Shown here: in pieces, positions 13,042-26,816 of the stretch | How the letters are laid out: each line of letters starts with the position of its first letter | How positions within the stretch are numbered: position 1 is the first letter of the stretch | Origin: Tetrahymena thermophila SB210 | Taxonomy: Eukaryota; Ciliophora; Oligohymenophorea; Hymenostomatida; Tetrahymenidae | Length of the DNA stretch: 64,000 nt | Direction: 5' to 3' | Assembly: GCF_000189635.1 (NCBI RefSeq) | Contig: NW_002476544.1 | Coordinates: forward strand, 558,001 to 622,000 | Made by a program: the position numbers and the translations under genes | Notes under the pieces: model-generated | What the model was told of the DNA's origin: nothing | The model's input: the letters and a program-made list of their open reading frames with translations, nothing else | Databases searched by the model: none

Positions 13042-16000
13042 TCAGTTTATATGTTAATTTGTATTTTTTGTATTTAGTTTAGTAGAAAATAGCTACTCGC
13101 TAGCTTTTGTTGAAGGTATACTTACTCTATTAACTTTTTTAATACTATATTTAGTTTTTCTATTTGTAGTATTATTTATTTTATCTTTTTGCTTTTGAAT
13201 TTTTAATTATAAATTTTTAATTTTTCTGATTATTTTATTGCAGTTATAATTTGGATAGTAGAATGTGTACTCTTTCATTTAATCTATGTCCATTTCATTA
13301 TCAGGCACTTCTATTAAGTTATTTAAACTGTTTTTGTTCTACTGCTAGAGAAGTAAGTAAACTTTTCTTACTCTAAGTAGATCGATGTCTTGAATATTTA
13401 ACTATGTGCGTATCATAGCTTCTTCAACTGCTAAGCTTTGTAGAATCAACTAATCAGCCAAGAGGGATTAATTATCAGCTTAATCATTTTAATTAATTTA
13501 TGAATTATTAGATTGATTACTTAATTTTACAAATTAGGCAGAAGAATCTGCGAATTCTCTTTTTGATTTTTCAATGCATTCTTTAATGAAATCACCTTTT
13601 TCACTCAACTTAGAACTCTTCAATTTCTTAGGAGTTATTTAGCTTAAAATTTAAACAGCATTATATATGTTTTAATCTTAACCTTATGAGTTCACGTTTT
13701 TCTAAAATAAATCATTGATATTCTTTTAAATATTTTCATCTAATGGACTGAAAAAAGTTTATTTCTTCTAAGCAAGCCTCTCAGCTACTTGCTGATATTT
13801 TAGCTGATACAATTTACTAGCTTTTCTTTTTCTCTTTTTGAAAACCTGTTCAAGTAATAACTCGTTTGGAGTTTTTTTCTAAGCGTTTTCGTTTTAGTTG
13901 TCTTCTTTTTCTTTTTTCTTTTTGAATTAAGGCGAAATCAGAGTTTATTGCCACATTTATTAGATTATAGTTTCAGCTGTTTTTGAATATCTCTTACTCA
14001 GCGGTGATGCATCGTATATTTTTTTAGAATTTCTCTTATTGTAATTTGAACTGAGCTTATTTTAATCCTCAAACTCAACGTTTCTGTTGTGGCTTATTTA
14101 ATTATAAGTCGATGCCTTTTATTTCCTGCTAAGTATTTACACTTCGTTCCTCCCTTGCATGTAGTTTATTTCACTCAAAATTCTTCCTGAATTTTTTTAA
14201 GGAGGAGGTGATTCATTTTATTACTGCTACTATAAACTCATTTTTGTTTATAAATTCTTAAAATCTTGAATATCTGCAATATTTTACTAAGAATGCAAAA
14301 ACTAATCACTGCTCTCAATCAATTTCTAAGTTTAGCTTTAATTTCTTTTTAAATCAGGCAAAAGTTATTATGCTTATGACTTTGAGATTTCTTCTTTTTC
14401 TGATTAATTTGATTATGTTGAGCAAGATTTAGATCTCAATTAAATATTTTCTGGGCCCTCTTCATAATCACTATTTAAGCATGAAATTGCGTCACTTAGT
14501 ATTGAACCTCCATTATTTATTTATGCAAGCATAGCTTGTCTTTAAGTATAATTTAAGTTTTAAAATGTAGAAGACTTTAGTTTCTTTTTTCTAACTTATT
14601 TTTATCTTTTATTAATATCCTTATTTTCCTTATACCTCATTCTATAATTTATATAAGGACATTCATTATACTAGTGATCATAGGAACTGCAAGAAACACA
14701 CTTTAATTTTAACTTGGAAATTCCTGGGTATCCATACAAAGTTTTATCTCTTAAATGAAGTATTTTTTCCTAAAAATAACCAAAATAAATACATAAAATT
14801 TAAGTAATAATTTTAAACACTAAAAACATTAAATAAAATTTATGTAAAAATAATATTGGCAAAATCTACTGAAAGAATATTAACATTTAAATTCATTTGA
14901 AAAAACAGTAACTTTATTCCTTATTTAGGTAAAAATTTGATAAAAAATTTTATTAAGTTATCGAAAAATAAAAAATGCTTTTGAATTATTAATTAATTAC
15001 TTAATCATCAGGAAATTGCTTAAGAATATCTAAAAACTAGGGCCATTCAATGTATGACACTATGGTGTCAGCCTAAGATTTGACTAAAAAAATATTCTAC
15101 TAACCTAACAAAAAGCCCTCGTAGCCTATAACTTCTGAACTCTATTAAGTAAATATTTTAATTAATAAATAAATAAATATTTAATTTTTTGGTAATATTT
15201 GTTAATTTACATTTAAAGTTAGTACTTTCTTAAGTTAATATTGCTCTTTTTTGACGTTGGCTGTAATATAAACATCTAATGAGCCCTTGTTAATAAAGTA
15301 GAGACACTCATTTTATATGTTTTATTCAAGCAAAATTTCATCTGAAGTAAGAATTTTTTGTTTTATCTTGCAACAAATTTACTCAACACATTTATGCGAT
15401 AGAATTTTAAACATTTGGACTTGGTTAATTAGCTGTTAATTTTTTTCTAGATAATATTCTATCTTCATCTAGGTGGGTAGATATTCTACTATTTTTTCAG
15501 TTAGGTCTTTCTTTTAGGTCGAAGAGTAATAATAATACTCATGAAATTTTCTCACTTTTTATTATAAAATCATACTGATCCTATTTTATTTCATTTGTTG
15601 ATTTATATTTCTCATCATCTAATTGAAGTTTTCTTTTTTTGCTTGTTCAAACTTAACTATTTCGCTAATTTGCGAGAAGGAATAAGCGCAAACATTGGTG
15701 GCTATCAAAGCTACTATAATTATATATCCTCTTTCATCTATCATTACATAAAAAAATTTTTATTGATTATAGTTCTATAAATAGTTTTAAAGCTAATCAT
15801 TTCTATCAATGATTTAATTAATGCGAATACTTGGGTTTTTCATTAAGATTTTAATTTATTTGACTTGATATTTTAATAAATGTTAATTAATTAATTGTTT
15901 ACACATGGTAGTAGGAAAAAAATCACCGTAACCAATTGTCACCATAGATATGATCATATAATATAAAGAGACCAAGTACAATTCTAAAGTTTATTGAGGA

Positions 16001-17959
16001 TTGAGTTTGAATTAGCTAATCCAACAATTGTTTCCGGAACCTAACTCTGAAAGACCTATCCTTAAATATATACATCCCGCAACATGAGCTAGTACAATAA
16101 CAATTATTTCAAGCTTTAATAGTTTTAGCCAATTTTAAGCTGATTCGCTAATATGTAATTTAGTCTCTAATTCATTTAACTTTTTGGGTATGTCAAGATA
16201 TTTAAAAAAAACAATATAATCAAAATATTTTAATGCATTATCTTAATTTTGTTGACTTCTAGATATTCGATAAAGAATCAATACAGTAAGATCTCTCCTA
16301 TATAAATTTGAAATTAACAAAATTTGAAAAATTGACAAATAATTTACAAATTCTTCATCAACGTTTTCTAAAAAATAATTTTTCTATCTTAAATTGCAAA
16401 TCCATTTGAGTAAATTTCCTATTAAAATAATTTTGAATAAGTAAATTGAAGAAGAATAAGAAAACAAAAATGAGTTACTGAATTAAGATTGACAAATATC
16501 TCAACTGTAAGAATTATTTAAACAATATCATCGTGAAATATAGTAAAGAATTAATTTGACTCAAAATCATAAACGTGATCAAAAGGAATAAAAACTATCA
16601 AGTAGAACGTCAATAAGATTAAAAGTATATCCCTTTTTTTTAAATTATTTTTAACTATTTGATGGTAATTTTTTCTATTACCAAACGAGTCTTATAATTG
16701 ATCCCTTTTATAGTTAGTTAATTTAACATTATTTAATATAAATGTAATGTAATATTTAAGTAATACCTGTGAGAAAAGAAACCTTCCTGATATGAAATTT
16801 GTAAATTTTTCAGTTTTAAAAAAGCCTTTTTAATATTGAATAATTTAATAAGACCTAGATTTGATGCGTAAATTTATAATTAATTTTTCTCTATACTAGA
16901 AAATAATAGATCAGTAAATAATAAAAATATGTCACATATGTATGTATGTATTAATTATTTTAAGGCAAGCATTCTATAAAAACAGTTGAACATATAGAAA
17001 TAATTATTATAATTAATTTAAGAAAATGAAATAAATGTAATTAAATAAATTTACTTGATACAGCATGTATTATTTTTTAGAAGAATTTACTAATCTATTA
17101 ATTAAAAAGTGTATGGATTAGAAGAGTTAATCAATTTTGTAAATAACAGAGTAATAAAGTAGTTATTAATTACTTAATTATGTGTAATCTATTCCTAAAA
17201 TATGAAAACATCATAGTTGGATGACTTGTCATCTATTATGTCATGCTGGCTTTCAGATAAATCCTTAGATAATATATTTCTAACGTTCATTTTCATTTTA
17301 GTTATGAATTTTTTTAACACTTTAAATCTCGCCATAAATGAAAGTTTATTGAAAGATATTTTTAGATAGTTTTAAATCTCTTAATCATTTTATTAGCCAT
17401 TCGATTAAGTCTTTAAAAGCTCTTAATCGTTATGCTTTTCTTTCTAAGAATTAAAATTTATAGATTTCATTCCATTTTTTTAACCATTTTACTATCCCTA
17501 ATGTGATTCTTCACTAATTGAATGGTGATTAATCTCTTAAATATTACTCAAAACAGAGTTTCTTTCTCTCTGCTTACTTATTTTGTTTTAACAATAATTA
17601 TCTAATGTTTGATTAGACTGTGCATCATTAATCACTTCTAACTTAACATCACTGAAAATAAAATTTGCTTTATTATTAGGACTTATTAAATCGAATTTCA
17701 AGTTAAAATCTATCTCCTCATGCCTGTTATTCATTGGAATACTTTCTATTTACTAATTATTTACATATTATGAGCTCTTATCAAATATCTACTTTGAATT
17801 ATTTGTATTTGCTATTTCAACAAAACTCATAAAGAGATTTTCATCGTCAAGATTATAAATTTAATGCTATTAAGTTATACTCTAATTTTATTATTATCTT
17901 AAAGCAGATCTCATTCTTTCTTATCTTTGTTTAAGAGATGAAACATCACTATCATTCAT
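13042..17959 (-). CDS. channel 3: CNG/EAG-type K+ channel with zinc-knuckle tail
   Basis: Full-length paralog of about 1,330 residues. Exon 1 (17174-17959, 262 codons, MNDSDVSSLK...) ends with the N-terminal motif in the form HDIIDDKSSNYDVFIF. The pore exon carries VTIGYGDFFPTT (GYGD at 15922-15933). S6 contains ATNVCAYSFSQISEIVK with DERGY at its start, as in channel 2. The nucleotide fold has IGYEGFLLGQ and then IFLVKS, so the conserved glycine and glutamate are partly kept but the PRTA arginine is missing. The last exon (13042-14769, 576 codons) has the knuckle CVSCSSYDHQYNEC (14659-14700), an acidic stretch ending NSDYEEGPE, and the terminal IEVPDNEMDMD module. The stop is TGA at 13042. 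It is likely the closest relative of channel 2. Confidence 0.88.
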
Positions 17960-18890
17960 ATTTTAGATTCAAGATATTGATAATTTATTTATTTGTTATT
18001 ATTTTATTTACAATTTATCTTATGATATTATTACTTTATTTTTCAATAAATCAATCAATCAATTAATTAATTAATTATAAAATTTTCAAGTAGAGTGATA
18101 GTTGTTATAAATAGAAAGGAAGGATCTAAATGTTTCAAATAAGAAGTATAATACAAATATGTTTTTTATTTGGTTAGAACAAGTTCAAATAATTTAGTGC
18201 ATCTATATAAAGTTGTAGATATCAGATTTTTTATTAATTCTAGAAAAAGTACTTCGAATTCAAGTATGTATATAAAATATTCTATAAAGCTAGAATAAAA
18301 ATGTTAATAACAAATAATAAGTTATGAGAAAAATAAAAAAATTAATGCATAATTTAGTATAAATACATGCATAATATTTATGTACTAGAAAGAAATTTTA
18401 ATAACAATTTGGTATATTTTAATTAGATAATTTTATAGATCAAAATCAATTTTGCTTTGTTTATTTAATTTCTTCAGATTAAATAATTACTATGGTCATT
18501 TAAGATTAATTTACTTTTCTATCAATTTTTTAACTACTCACTCATATCCACAATTAATTAAGTAAACTAAAATATTAATAATAATATTGTTCAAATAATT
18601 AAGAGCTTAAAAGTAATTCTAATCTGATTAATATTCAAACTATTTCTAAAAATGTAAATTTAAAATACCTTTTAAACAAATACCATATTACACTGAATTT
18701 TTAATAAATTATATTGAAAAATACAACATTAAATAATTCTTTTTTAAGGTAGAGATAATAATTAGTTAGATCTTTAATTATTAATAGTTATTTTCATTCA
18801 CTAATCATTTAATGAATATAAACATATTATAAAAGCATATAAAATTACTTTTAACGATTTAAAAATATAAAAAACAAATATAAGTATTTT

Positions 18891-19830
18891 AGAATTTCAA
18901 TTTATTTAATCAATAATTTTTAGTATTTACATTAACAAAATTTATTTAACGTGTAATAAAATGAAATTATATACTTTAAGTACTACTTATAATTGATATA
19001 CAAATTTATATTATCATAAGAATAAAATAGATTTTATTTAAAATAAACAAATAAATCTATTATTGAATTTACAATATTATTTATGATTTATTTCACATAT
19101 TTTTTTAACATTTTTAAGCAAACAAACAAATAAATAAATGATATCAAAAAAAGTTAAGAATATTTAGTATTTACATAAAGAAACTAAATTTAATATGTAA
19201 TAAAATGAAATTACTTTCTTTAAGTACAATTTATTTGTGATTTTCATTTATATATTATTAAAGAATAAAATAGATTTTATTTAAAATAGACATATAAATC
19301 TATTATTTTTAAGCAAACAAACAAATAAATAAATGATATCAAAAAAAGTTAAGAATATTTAGTATTTACATAAAGAAACTAAATTTAATATGTAATAAAA
19401 TGAAATTACTTTCTTAAAGTACAATTTATTTGTGATTTTCATTTATATATTATTATAAGAATAAAATAGATTTTATTTAAAATAGACATATAAATCTATT
19501 ATTGAATTTAAAATATTATTTATGACTTATTTAACATATTTTTAAGCAAGCAAACAAATAAATAAATGCTATCAAAAAAGTTAAGAATTTTTAGTATTTA
19601 GGTAAAGAAATTGAATTTAATATGTAATAAAATGAAATTATTTTCTTTAAGTACTATTTATAAGTTATTTTCATATATTTTTTATAATAAGAATAAAATA
19701 GATTTTATTTAAAATAAACAAAAAAACTTATTATTGAGTTTAAAATATCATTTATGACTTATTTAACATATTTTTAAATATTTTTTAAGCTTACAAATAA
19801 ATAATTAAATGATATTCAAAAAGTCTTAAA
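18891..19830. repeat. tandem satellite, four imperfect copies of about 190-250 bp
   Basis: Each copy contains TTTAGTATTTA, a TAATAAAATGAAATTA block, GAATAAAATAGATTTTATTT and AAATCTATTATT. Copies end in an AAGC(AAAC)n(AAAT)n tract with ATGATATC or ATGCTATC. Boundaries fall near 19144, 19338 and 19571. The second copy lacks an internal segment of about 50 bp present in the others, which accounts for the uneven unit length. It is entirely non-coding. Confidence 0.8.
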
Positions 19831-20304
19831 ATTTCAATAACTAAATCAATTGATTAATTATCTTAAAACCCTACTTATAGTTTATAAAATCATAATAGAA
19901 AAAAAAATATTAAAATAATCAACTGAGTTTATTAAATTTAATCAAATTATATCAAATAAATGTAAAATATTTATCATTAAAAAAAATAGAATACTCATTT
20001 TTAATGAGCGAAAATATTTTAAGAGTTTTAGAGAAGCCAAAGCGTAAAAATCAAAGTTAATTTGGCTTTCTTTATGTATTACATATTTTATTTATTATGA
20101 AAATGAATGAAAATAAATTATAAATATTATTATTTTTAGACATCATTTTTTTCTATAAAGATTAAGATTTATTCGAAGAAATACATAGAATTAAACAAAC
20201 ATATTTTTATTAGATTTATTTACAAAAGATTTAAATATATTAATATTTATAATAAGGATAAAATTTTAAGGAAGGTATTTAGTTAATTTATTATTTTGAT
20301 TTAA

Positions 20305-20560
20305 ATAAATTGGTTAGTTACTTTTTAAAAAAATTAGTTATATTCTTAAAAAGGTCTCGATAGTTGATTCATTGTTTCACTATTTTTGGCTTTGTACTAA
20401 GATTCTTTACGGACAGACTGCTAAATTCTGATTATTTGTTCTACCTTATCTTTTTTTTGTTTTCAAAATTAATTTTAGAAACTAACTATTTTGCTTTTCT
20501 TAGAATTAATTAATTAGCAACTTATTAAAATCTACATTAATTTATTTTTTTCTACATCAA
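20305..20560 (-). pseudogene. decayed duplicate of the 3' end of channel 4
   Basis: This block aligns along its whole length with 20569-20790, the last coding part and stop region of channel 4. Shared landmarks include ACGGACAGACTGCTA, TTCTGATTATTTG and GCTTTTCTTAGAATTA. The copy lies directly downstream in the same orientation and is diverged by substitutions and small gaps. It would encode only the final part of the C-terminal module, so it is a non-functional local duplication. Confidence 0.7.
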
Positions 20561-20597
20561 AATAAATTGGTTAGTTGATTTTTTTAAAATTGAGTTT

Positions 20598-23500
20598 TCA
20601 AGATATTCTTAAAGAAGGTCTTGATAGTTGATTCATGGTCGCACTATTTGGTTTTGTACTTAGATTCTTCACGGACAGACTGCTATATTCTGATTATTTG
20701 CTCTTCCTGATCTTTTTTTTGTTTTCAATGTTAATTTTAGAAACTATTTTGCTTTTCTTAGAATTAGCTACTTATTGAAATCTGCGCAATTTGAAAACTA
20801 CAACTCTAGCATTCTTTTAGGGATAATAAAAATTATAGTTTTTCATTATGTCAATATCAATTTCGTTATCTAAGACTTTAACAAGATCAGTTTTGATAAA
20901 ACCTTTTTCATAAGCTATTCTTAGATTCTTTCTTACAATCAACATGTCCAAATCTTGCAGGCCTTCTTAAAATTTAATTTAGTATTCTGAGGAGTATTAG
21001 TGTGATTCACCTGAGGAGAGCATTAAATGAGTTTGCATTTTCCCTTAACTGCTTGCATAATTTAAATTTTGCAAAGTTTATTATTTGTACTCAGACATTG
21101 ACATGTTCATTAGATTCATCTTACTTTCTGAATTTTTTGGAGATGTTGATTGCGGCTGATATTTTGCTTAGTCATTTTGCACTGCTTGAGAGAAGCTTTA
21201 TCTTGCTCTTTGATCTCTATTTTTAGAGGGTATTTGTATATCAAACTGTTAATCTATTTGTTAAGGATATGCACTATTTGTAGGTAAACTGTTACGAGGT
21301 GTTGTATTACCTGGTTAATGACTTTGAATATTTTGAGAAAATTTCACTTAGTTTGATAACATTTTTTGTGAGCTCCTTTTTTGGAGAACAAGAGGAGAAG
21401 TTGAGATGAGGTTTCCTTGTAAACTTATTTACTAATTGGAAGGAGTCTACTATATAATGCATTCACTATCAAATTAGCTTTAACTTGTGCTTGATTAGTT
21501 ATGCAAGAAAACAGGGTTGTTCTCAATGTGCTCTAAGTTTTAAATTATGATAGATTATGTGTATTTATTCTTTCTTTTTGTTGGAGAGATCAAAACAGGA
21601 GAAGTAAAGTCATCGAAAAGAAGGTTACTGACAGTAGAAAATTTATAAGGAGATTCCAATTCTTTGTTTATTAGAGAAGAAACACGTCTTTCCGATCTCA
21701 AGGCTTTTTTAGCATTTTTTTAGTAAATGTTAAACATTTCATCTTAAAAAGTCTATTCTTTGTTCGCCTAAACCTATTTTTTTCCGCTTAGTTTCATATT
21801 ATTATTTTCGTCTTCGATATCCCATTGCTCTTCAGTTAAATGTTTGCTGGTCATCTCAAATTTATTTAAATCTTTTATTGAAGTTTAGCTACTTCTTTTT
21901 TTCGAGTTTTCTATTTTTGATGGTGATTGTGCAGTACTTTTCTTTTATTGATTATTGTTTTACCTAGCCTGTTGAAGAGAAGTAGATACATTAATAGACG
22001 TTTTGCTCACATTTTAGCTATTATCTTCAATAATTTATGCAGAATTAACTTTATTCTTATCTGGAATATCATTTAAAATTGATGTATTAGAATATATTTG
22101 AGCAGGAGCAATATTTAAATCTTGATAATCAACATTTCTCTAAGTTACTTTTTCGTTTGAAGAAGGAGGAAAGATGCTGCTGTTGCTGCTAGTATTTTCA
22201 TTTTGTTTCGAGCTATTCTTTTCAAATTATTTTTCTTCATTTTATCTTTAGAATATACTCTCTTGAATACTTTTCTTTATTTTATTATACGAATCAAGTG
22301 ATCTATTCATTGATTATTGTATAGTGTCTTCTTCCCCCTCTTCAATTACGTAAAGCTATCTCGATTAAACTCCTTAGACACCATTGGTCGTATTCATATT
22401 CTTAGTATTATCAGAAGAGTTACCTTTTTTAATTTCAAAGCTTTCTCTTTTTGATTTCATTTTTAGCTACTCTTAAATTCCTCTTTACTCTGTTGAAATG
22501 AACTGATTGCTTTTCTATTATTGCTAATTCTGCATTAAGTTATTTTACAAAGAAACAGTAAGCTTTTAGGAGTTTACAAAATTAGCAAAAGACGAAGAAT
22601 CTTCTTCTAATTATTCAGTCATGTCTGACTCGCTGCTATTAGTTGTTTCACTTGAAACAAAATCTTTTTGAGTTGCTTATTTATTGCTCTTCAGCAAATT
22701 ATAAAGTTCATTGATCTCTTCATCTCTTTACTGTGTTAATACGAATTCCTTGGCACAATCTTAATAAATGATTAAATTCTTATAAGAATTAGATTTAGTT
22801 CTATCTTTTCTCTAACGATTAAAGGTTTATCTGATAACTTCTTGTTTAATAGGTTTTTTCCATCGCTTTTTAAAAAAAGTAACATAAGGACAAGATCCGA
22901 TTTAATGGTTAGAATCATTGCATGACATGCAGTTCTAAATTATATTTTCTGTTTTTTTATTTAGCAAAGCTTCATCCTTAAGCATCATGTACATTTCCTA
23001 TTAATTGAATTCAATTGAATTAAGTTAAGTTAAATTAAAAAAGTAAGGAAGTAAAATAACTTACATAATCGCGAGGGTGTCTTTTCAAAATGCTTAAAAA
23101 CTCATCTTTTTGAATTAATAGCAAAAACCCTACTCCATCAGATTTAATTGTGTAAGGACTCACTTAATCTAAAAGAAATCCTTCGTATCCAAACGCAGTA
23201 TTTTTCTTAATTAAATAAATAGGTAAATTAATATTTGAATAGGCAAATTGATAGGAAGAGCTTTAATAAGTAAATTTTTTTATTGGAAAAAGTAGTATTT
23301 TATAATTATCTCAAAAAAAATTTATTTTTAAAAATTAATTAAGAAATTTTGTTTGCTTGCTTGCTAAGTTTGTGATCAAATAATATTGAAACAAGCATCA
23401 AGAGAGAGCCAACAAAATTCTTATTTTTTCTAAATAGAAAGTAAATTTTGCAAATAATAAAAGCGAATTACTGTAAGCGTTTTCACATTCATAAATGGAG

Positions 23501-26500
23501 TTTTATGGTACTTCTCATTTGAAAGGACTTAAACTGGAATGCTTAGAGTCACAGAGCCCTAAGCGACATAATAAATACAGTTATCAAGCTCATTGTGCTT
23601 AACAATAATTTCTTCTGGGAAAAGTACTTTTTACTTAATGCTATTTCTCACTTCTTTTAGACATGAAGTTGACATATTTTTCAGTACTATTATTTCATTT
23701 GAGAGCCCTTGTGTTAATTCTTGAAGAACCTCTTCTTTGAGCGATTTTGGCAATACATCAAATAAATTTTCGGAGTATTTCTTCTTCTCTTCTTCTTTGT
23801 AAAGCTAAAACTCAAAATGTTTTCTTACTTTGTGCTGCAATAAAATATTTAGTCCCATTTTATTCATTTCATTATTTATTCCTTGCATAGTTTATTAATA
23901 AATTTACTTCTTTTATTCTTCATATTTCACGATTTCATTTATTTAAGTGTAAGAGTAAGCGCATATATTTGTAGCTACTATTGCAACTAAAATCATAAAT
24001 ATTTTTTCATCTAAATGTTTATAAAAAATCATAATTAAAATATTTTTTCTAAGATCTCTTTTAATGATTATGAATTAGATAGATAAATCAATTTATTAAG
24101 ATCATTTTTGAGAATTTAATGGAAACCTTATTTATATAGAAGCATTATTTGAATTTTTATTTTTTCTATTAGTTTACTTGACGCTATTTTATCTTGTTAT
24201 GATGTATAGAAAGATAATGTAAATCAGATTTTATTACTGGAAAGAAATCTTTTGATAAATATCTTTGCTTTTTTTTAAAGTGGTTCAATATTTCAATGAT
24301 TTAATGATTTAGAGTGATATAACGCTTTATTTAAATTTACTTTTCTATAAAAGCATCTTGTAATAATTTTCATTTTTATTTTTGACATTAAAATATGAAA
24401 ATAAATATTCACACTGCATTTTTAGACTAATTTATCTGATAAGAATAAGAAGAAAGCATAGATTTACTTGTAGTGAAGGGTGTTATATCTCCATATCCAA
24501 TAGTGGTCATTGTTATAATTATGTAATACAAAGAAATTATATAATTTTTTTCGTTTGAGTTATCATCGTATTTGAATTGAGTTATCCATGAATCGTTGTT
24601 TAGCCTCATTTCAGTCAATCCTATTCTTAGAAAAATGCAACAAGCCACGTGAGCAATTAGCAAAACCAAGCATTCTAACTTGATGAGTTTTATCCAATTC
24701 AATTTTGTCTAACTAATTTATAACTTTGTTTCCAACTCTTGTAGTTTTTGTGGGATATCAATGTACTTCAAAAAAATTATATAATCAAGATAATAGATTA
24801 AGCTATCTTAGTCTATATTTTTAGAAAGTTGAAAAATGACTACAATTGCTACATCTTTTCTATTAATAGTAATTAAATTAATTTTTGTTTTTTTTCACTG
24901 TAAACAATGCAAAATTTTGATTTATCTTTTTGAAACATTGTAAGTTTAGCTAATTAAAGCAAAAATAAACATAATGTATTTTTTTGCTTTAAAAATACTA
25001 CAAAAATTAGCATTTTTTATGGAGAAATGCATGCAGAAGAAGAAAATATCAAAATTCTGACTAAAAATTAATTTAAGCGTTGAAGTAATTTTTTATTTAC
25101 ATGAAATTCCAAAAATATTTTTAGCATATTTTTATCCTATTTGTTATGGCTTCTCCGTTTTCGTAAGTAACCTATTCGATTAGAAAAGTTAATTTAAAAA
25201 ATAATTCAAACTTTTTCTCTTTGATTAAATGAAATTTAAAATTAGAAAAAATCTATTTGTATTTTACCGAATTAAAATTAACAAGAATCTCTAAAATAAG
25301 AATCCACTGAACCATTTATGAGCTAAAAAAATAGATAAACGATTCTTTGCTAAAATAAAAGATATGTTCTAAAGGGGTTACAATCATAAGATAAACTGTT
25401 AGCAAAATCATGAGAATATCCCTAAAATTTTTGATAAATGCGTTATGAAAATAAAAATTTTGATATGATTTTTTACCAAACAAATTTAAAGAGAGAATCC
25501 TATTTAATTAAAAAATAAATTAGATTATTACAGCTATTTAGTTATAGAAAGCAAAAATTAAATATTAATGATGATTGCTTAAAAAAAGTAATTATTTACG
25601 GATTAGAATAAGTAATCTCCACTCATAAAAGAGCTAAGTACGTCACTTAATTTTGTATCTAATTTATGTAATAAAAACAACGAATGAATTAACATTTAGA
25701 AAAAAAGCAAAATTTTATTTGATGTAAATTAAGAAGATGAGTTGATATTTTTGTGAAGAGCAGTTTTGTTTGATTGAATTATCAAATTTATTAATTCAAT
25801 TCAATCAATCAATAATTAAAAAGCAAAATCCACTTTTCGTGAATTCCCCAAAAATAAATAAAAAACATCTAAATAAATGAATTATTTAATTAATTTCAAA
25901 GCTATTTATTTATTACTTCCAACAGAATAAGCAATCTTCTTGATATATGAGCTTTTCTATTTTTTAAATAAATTAGCAATTTTAATACAAGTAATTCAAA
26001 AATTATTTATTAATAAATTACCTCAGAAAATATTAGTTGATTTGTGTTATGGATAAAGTAACCAAAATCAGATGAGAAGTCATTTATAATCCCAAATTAT
26101 TTTCTTGTCAGATGTTTGAAAGTTACACTTGGGCATGATGTTATGAGGTTATTAATAAACTTCTTTTTTATATTATTCACTTTGTTTTAATGAATCATGT
26201 GCTTTAAAGTTTTATTCTAAATAGGATTTATATGAGGTTCCTCCTATTACTTTTAATTCATCTTCGAATCTTAAGAATTGGCGTTTTCACCTTCTTGTGG
26301 TTAAGTCTTCCCTTAATAGGGCTTGCTAGAATTTATACTATTCTTTTTGTTTTTTCCTTCAGATGTATTTTCTACAATACTATTCTCATAAAATTGTCTC
26401 TCTTTGTTGAGCTAATAGTTGCTGTTATGAAAGGCAAGTTAAGAATTTTGGATACTCTCTTCGTTGCCATGCCTAAATTTGAATTTATTTTCCATAGATT

Positions 26501-26816
26501 TATGCTAATTCTCTTGCATAGTTAGATCTATCTAGCAATTAGAAAAAAATACTAATGAATGAGGACTGCTCGTTTCCTATTAAAAGTTGTTCTGAAACTT
26601 CATTTTATCTCTTGTATTTTCATATTTTAAGTTGTAAGTATTATCTTAAATTTATAATTCCCTTTCAGATATCTCAGATGCACTCAAAGATATCTCGTCC
26701 TCTTTATAGAGAGGTTTTTATTATTGGCTTTCAGTATTTCTGTATATAAAACGCTGTTTCATTAATGCCTACCTCGCGTGCAATCCACTATCTTGCTCAT
26801 TTTCTTTTATTTCCAT
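20598..26816 (-). CDS. channel 4: CNG/EAG-type K+ channel with zinc-knuckle tail
   Basis: Full-length paralog of roughly 1,550 residues. Exon 1 (26022-26816, 265 codons) starts MEIKENEQDS; another in-frame ATG lies 18 codons in, and the first was chosen because length and phase then match the paralogs. It ends LTRKQFGIINDFSSDFGYFI. The pore exon has an S4 reading YLDYIIFLKYIDIP, S5 with LLIAHVACCIFLRIG, and MTTIGYGDITP (GYGD at 24487-24498). The nucleotide fold reads FGYEGFLLD then SPYTIKS. The last exon (20598-22997, 800 codons) stays open throughout and contains the knuckle CMSCNDSNHQIGSC (22890-22931), a long Ser/Glu/Asp-rich tail and the module VLDNEIDID, which differs by Leu for Pro. The stop is TGA at 20598. 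Confidence 0.88.

Larger units (their letters stand above)
17960..20597. other. long intergenic region between channels 3 and 4, repeat-rich
   Basis: The largest gap in the array, 2.6 kb. It holds the promoter side of channel 3, a satellite of four copies (about 18891-19830) and a decayed duplicate of the 3' end of channel 4 (about 20305-20560). I see no intact gene. Confidence 0.65.

Noticed and set aside
18891-19830. CRISPR array
   Set aside because: Units are long, AT-rich and entirely similar without unique spacers; this is a satellite in a eukaryotic genome.
21002-21226. Plus-strand open frame of 74 codons
   Set aside because: Antisense to the single 800-codon tail exon of channel 4, which is open across the whole interval with the ciliate code.
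26232-26749. Two hydrophobic plus-strand open frames
   Set aside because: They lie exactly antisense to exon 1 of channel 4, which has continuous family-matching coding. Their apparent membrane character is the complement of Asn/Lys/Gln-rich codons.
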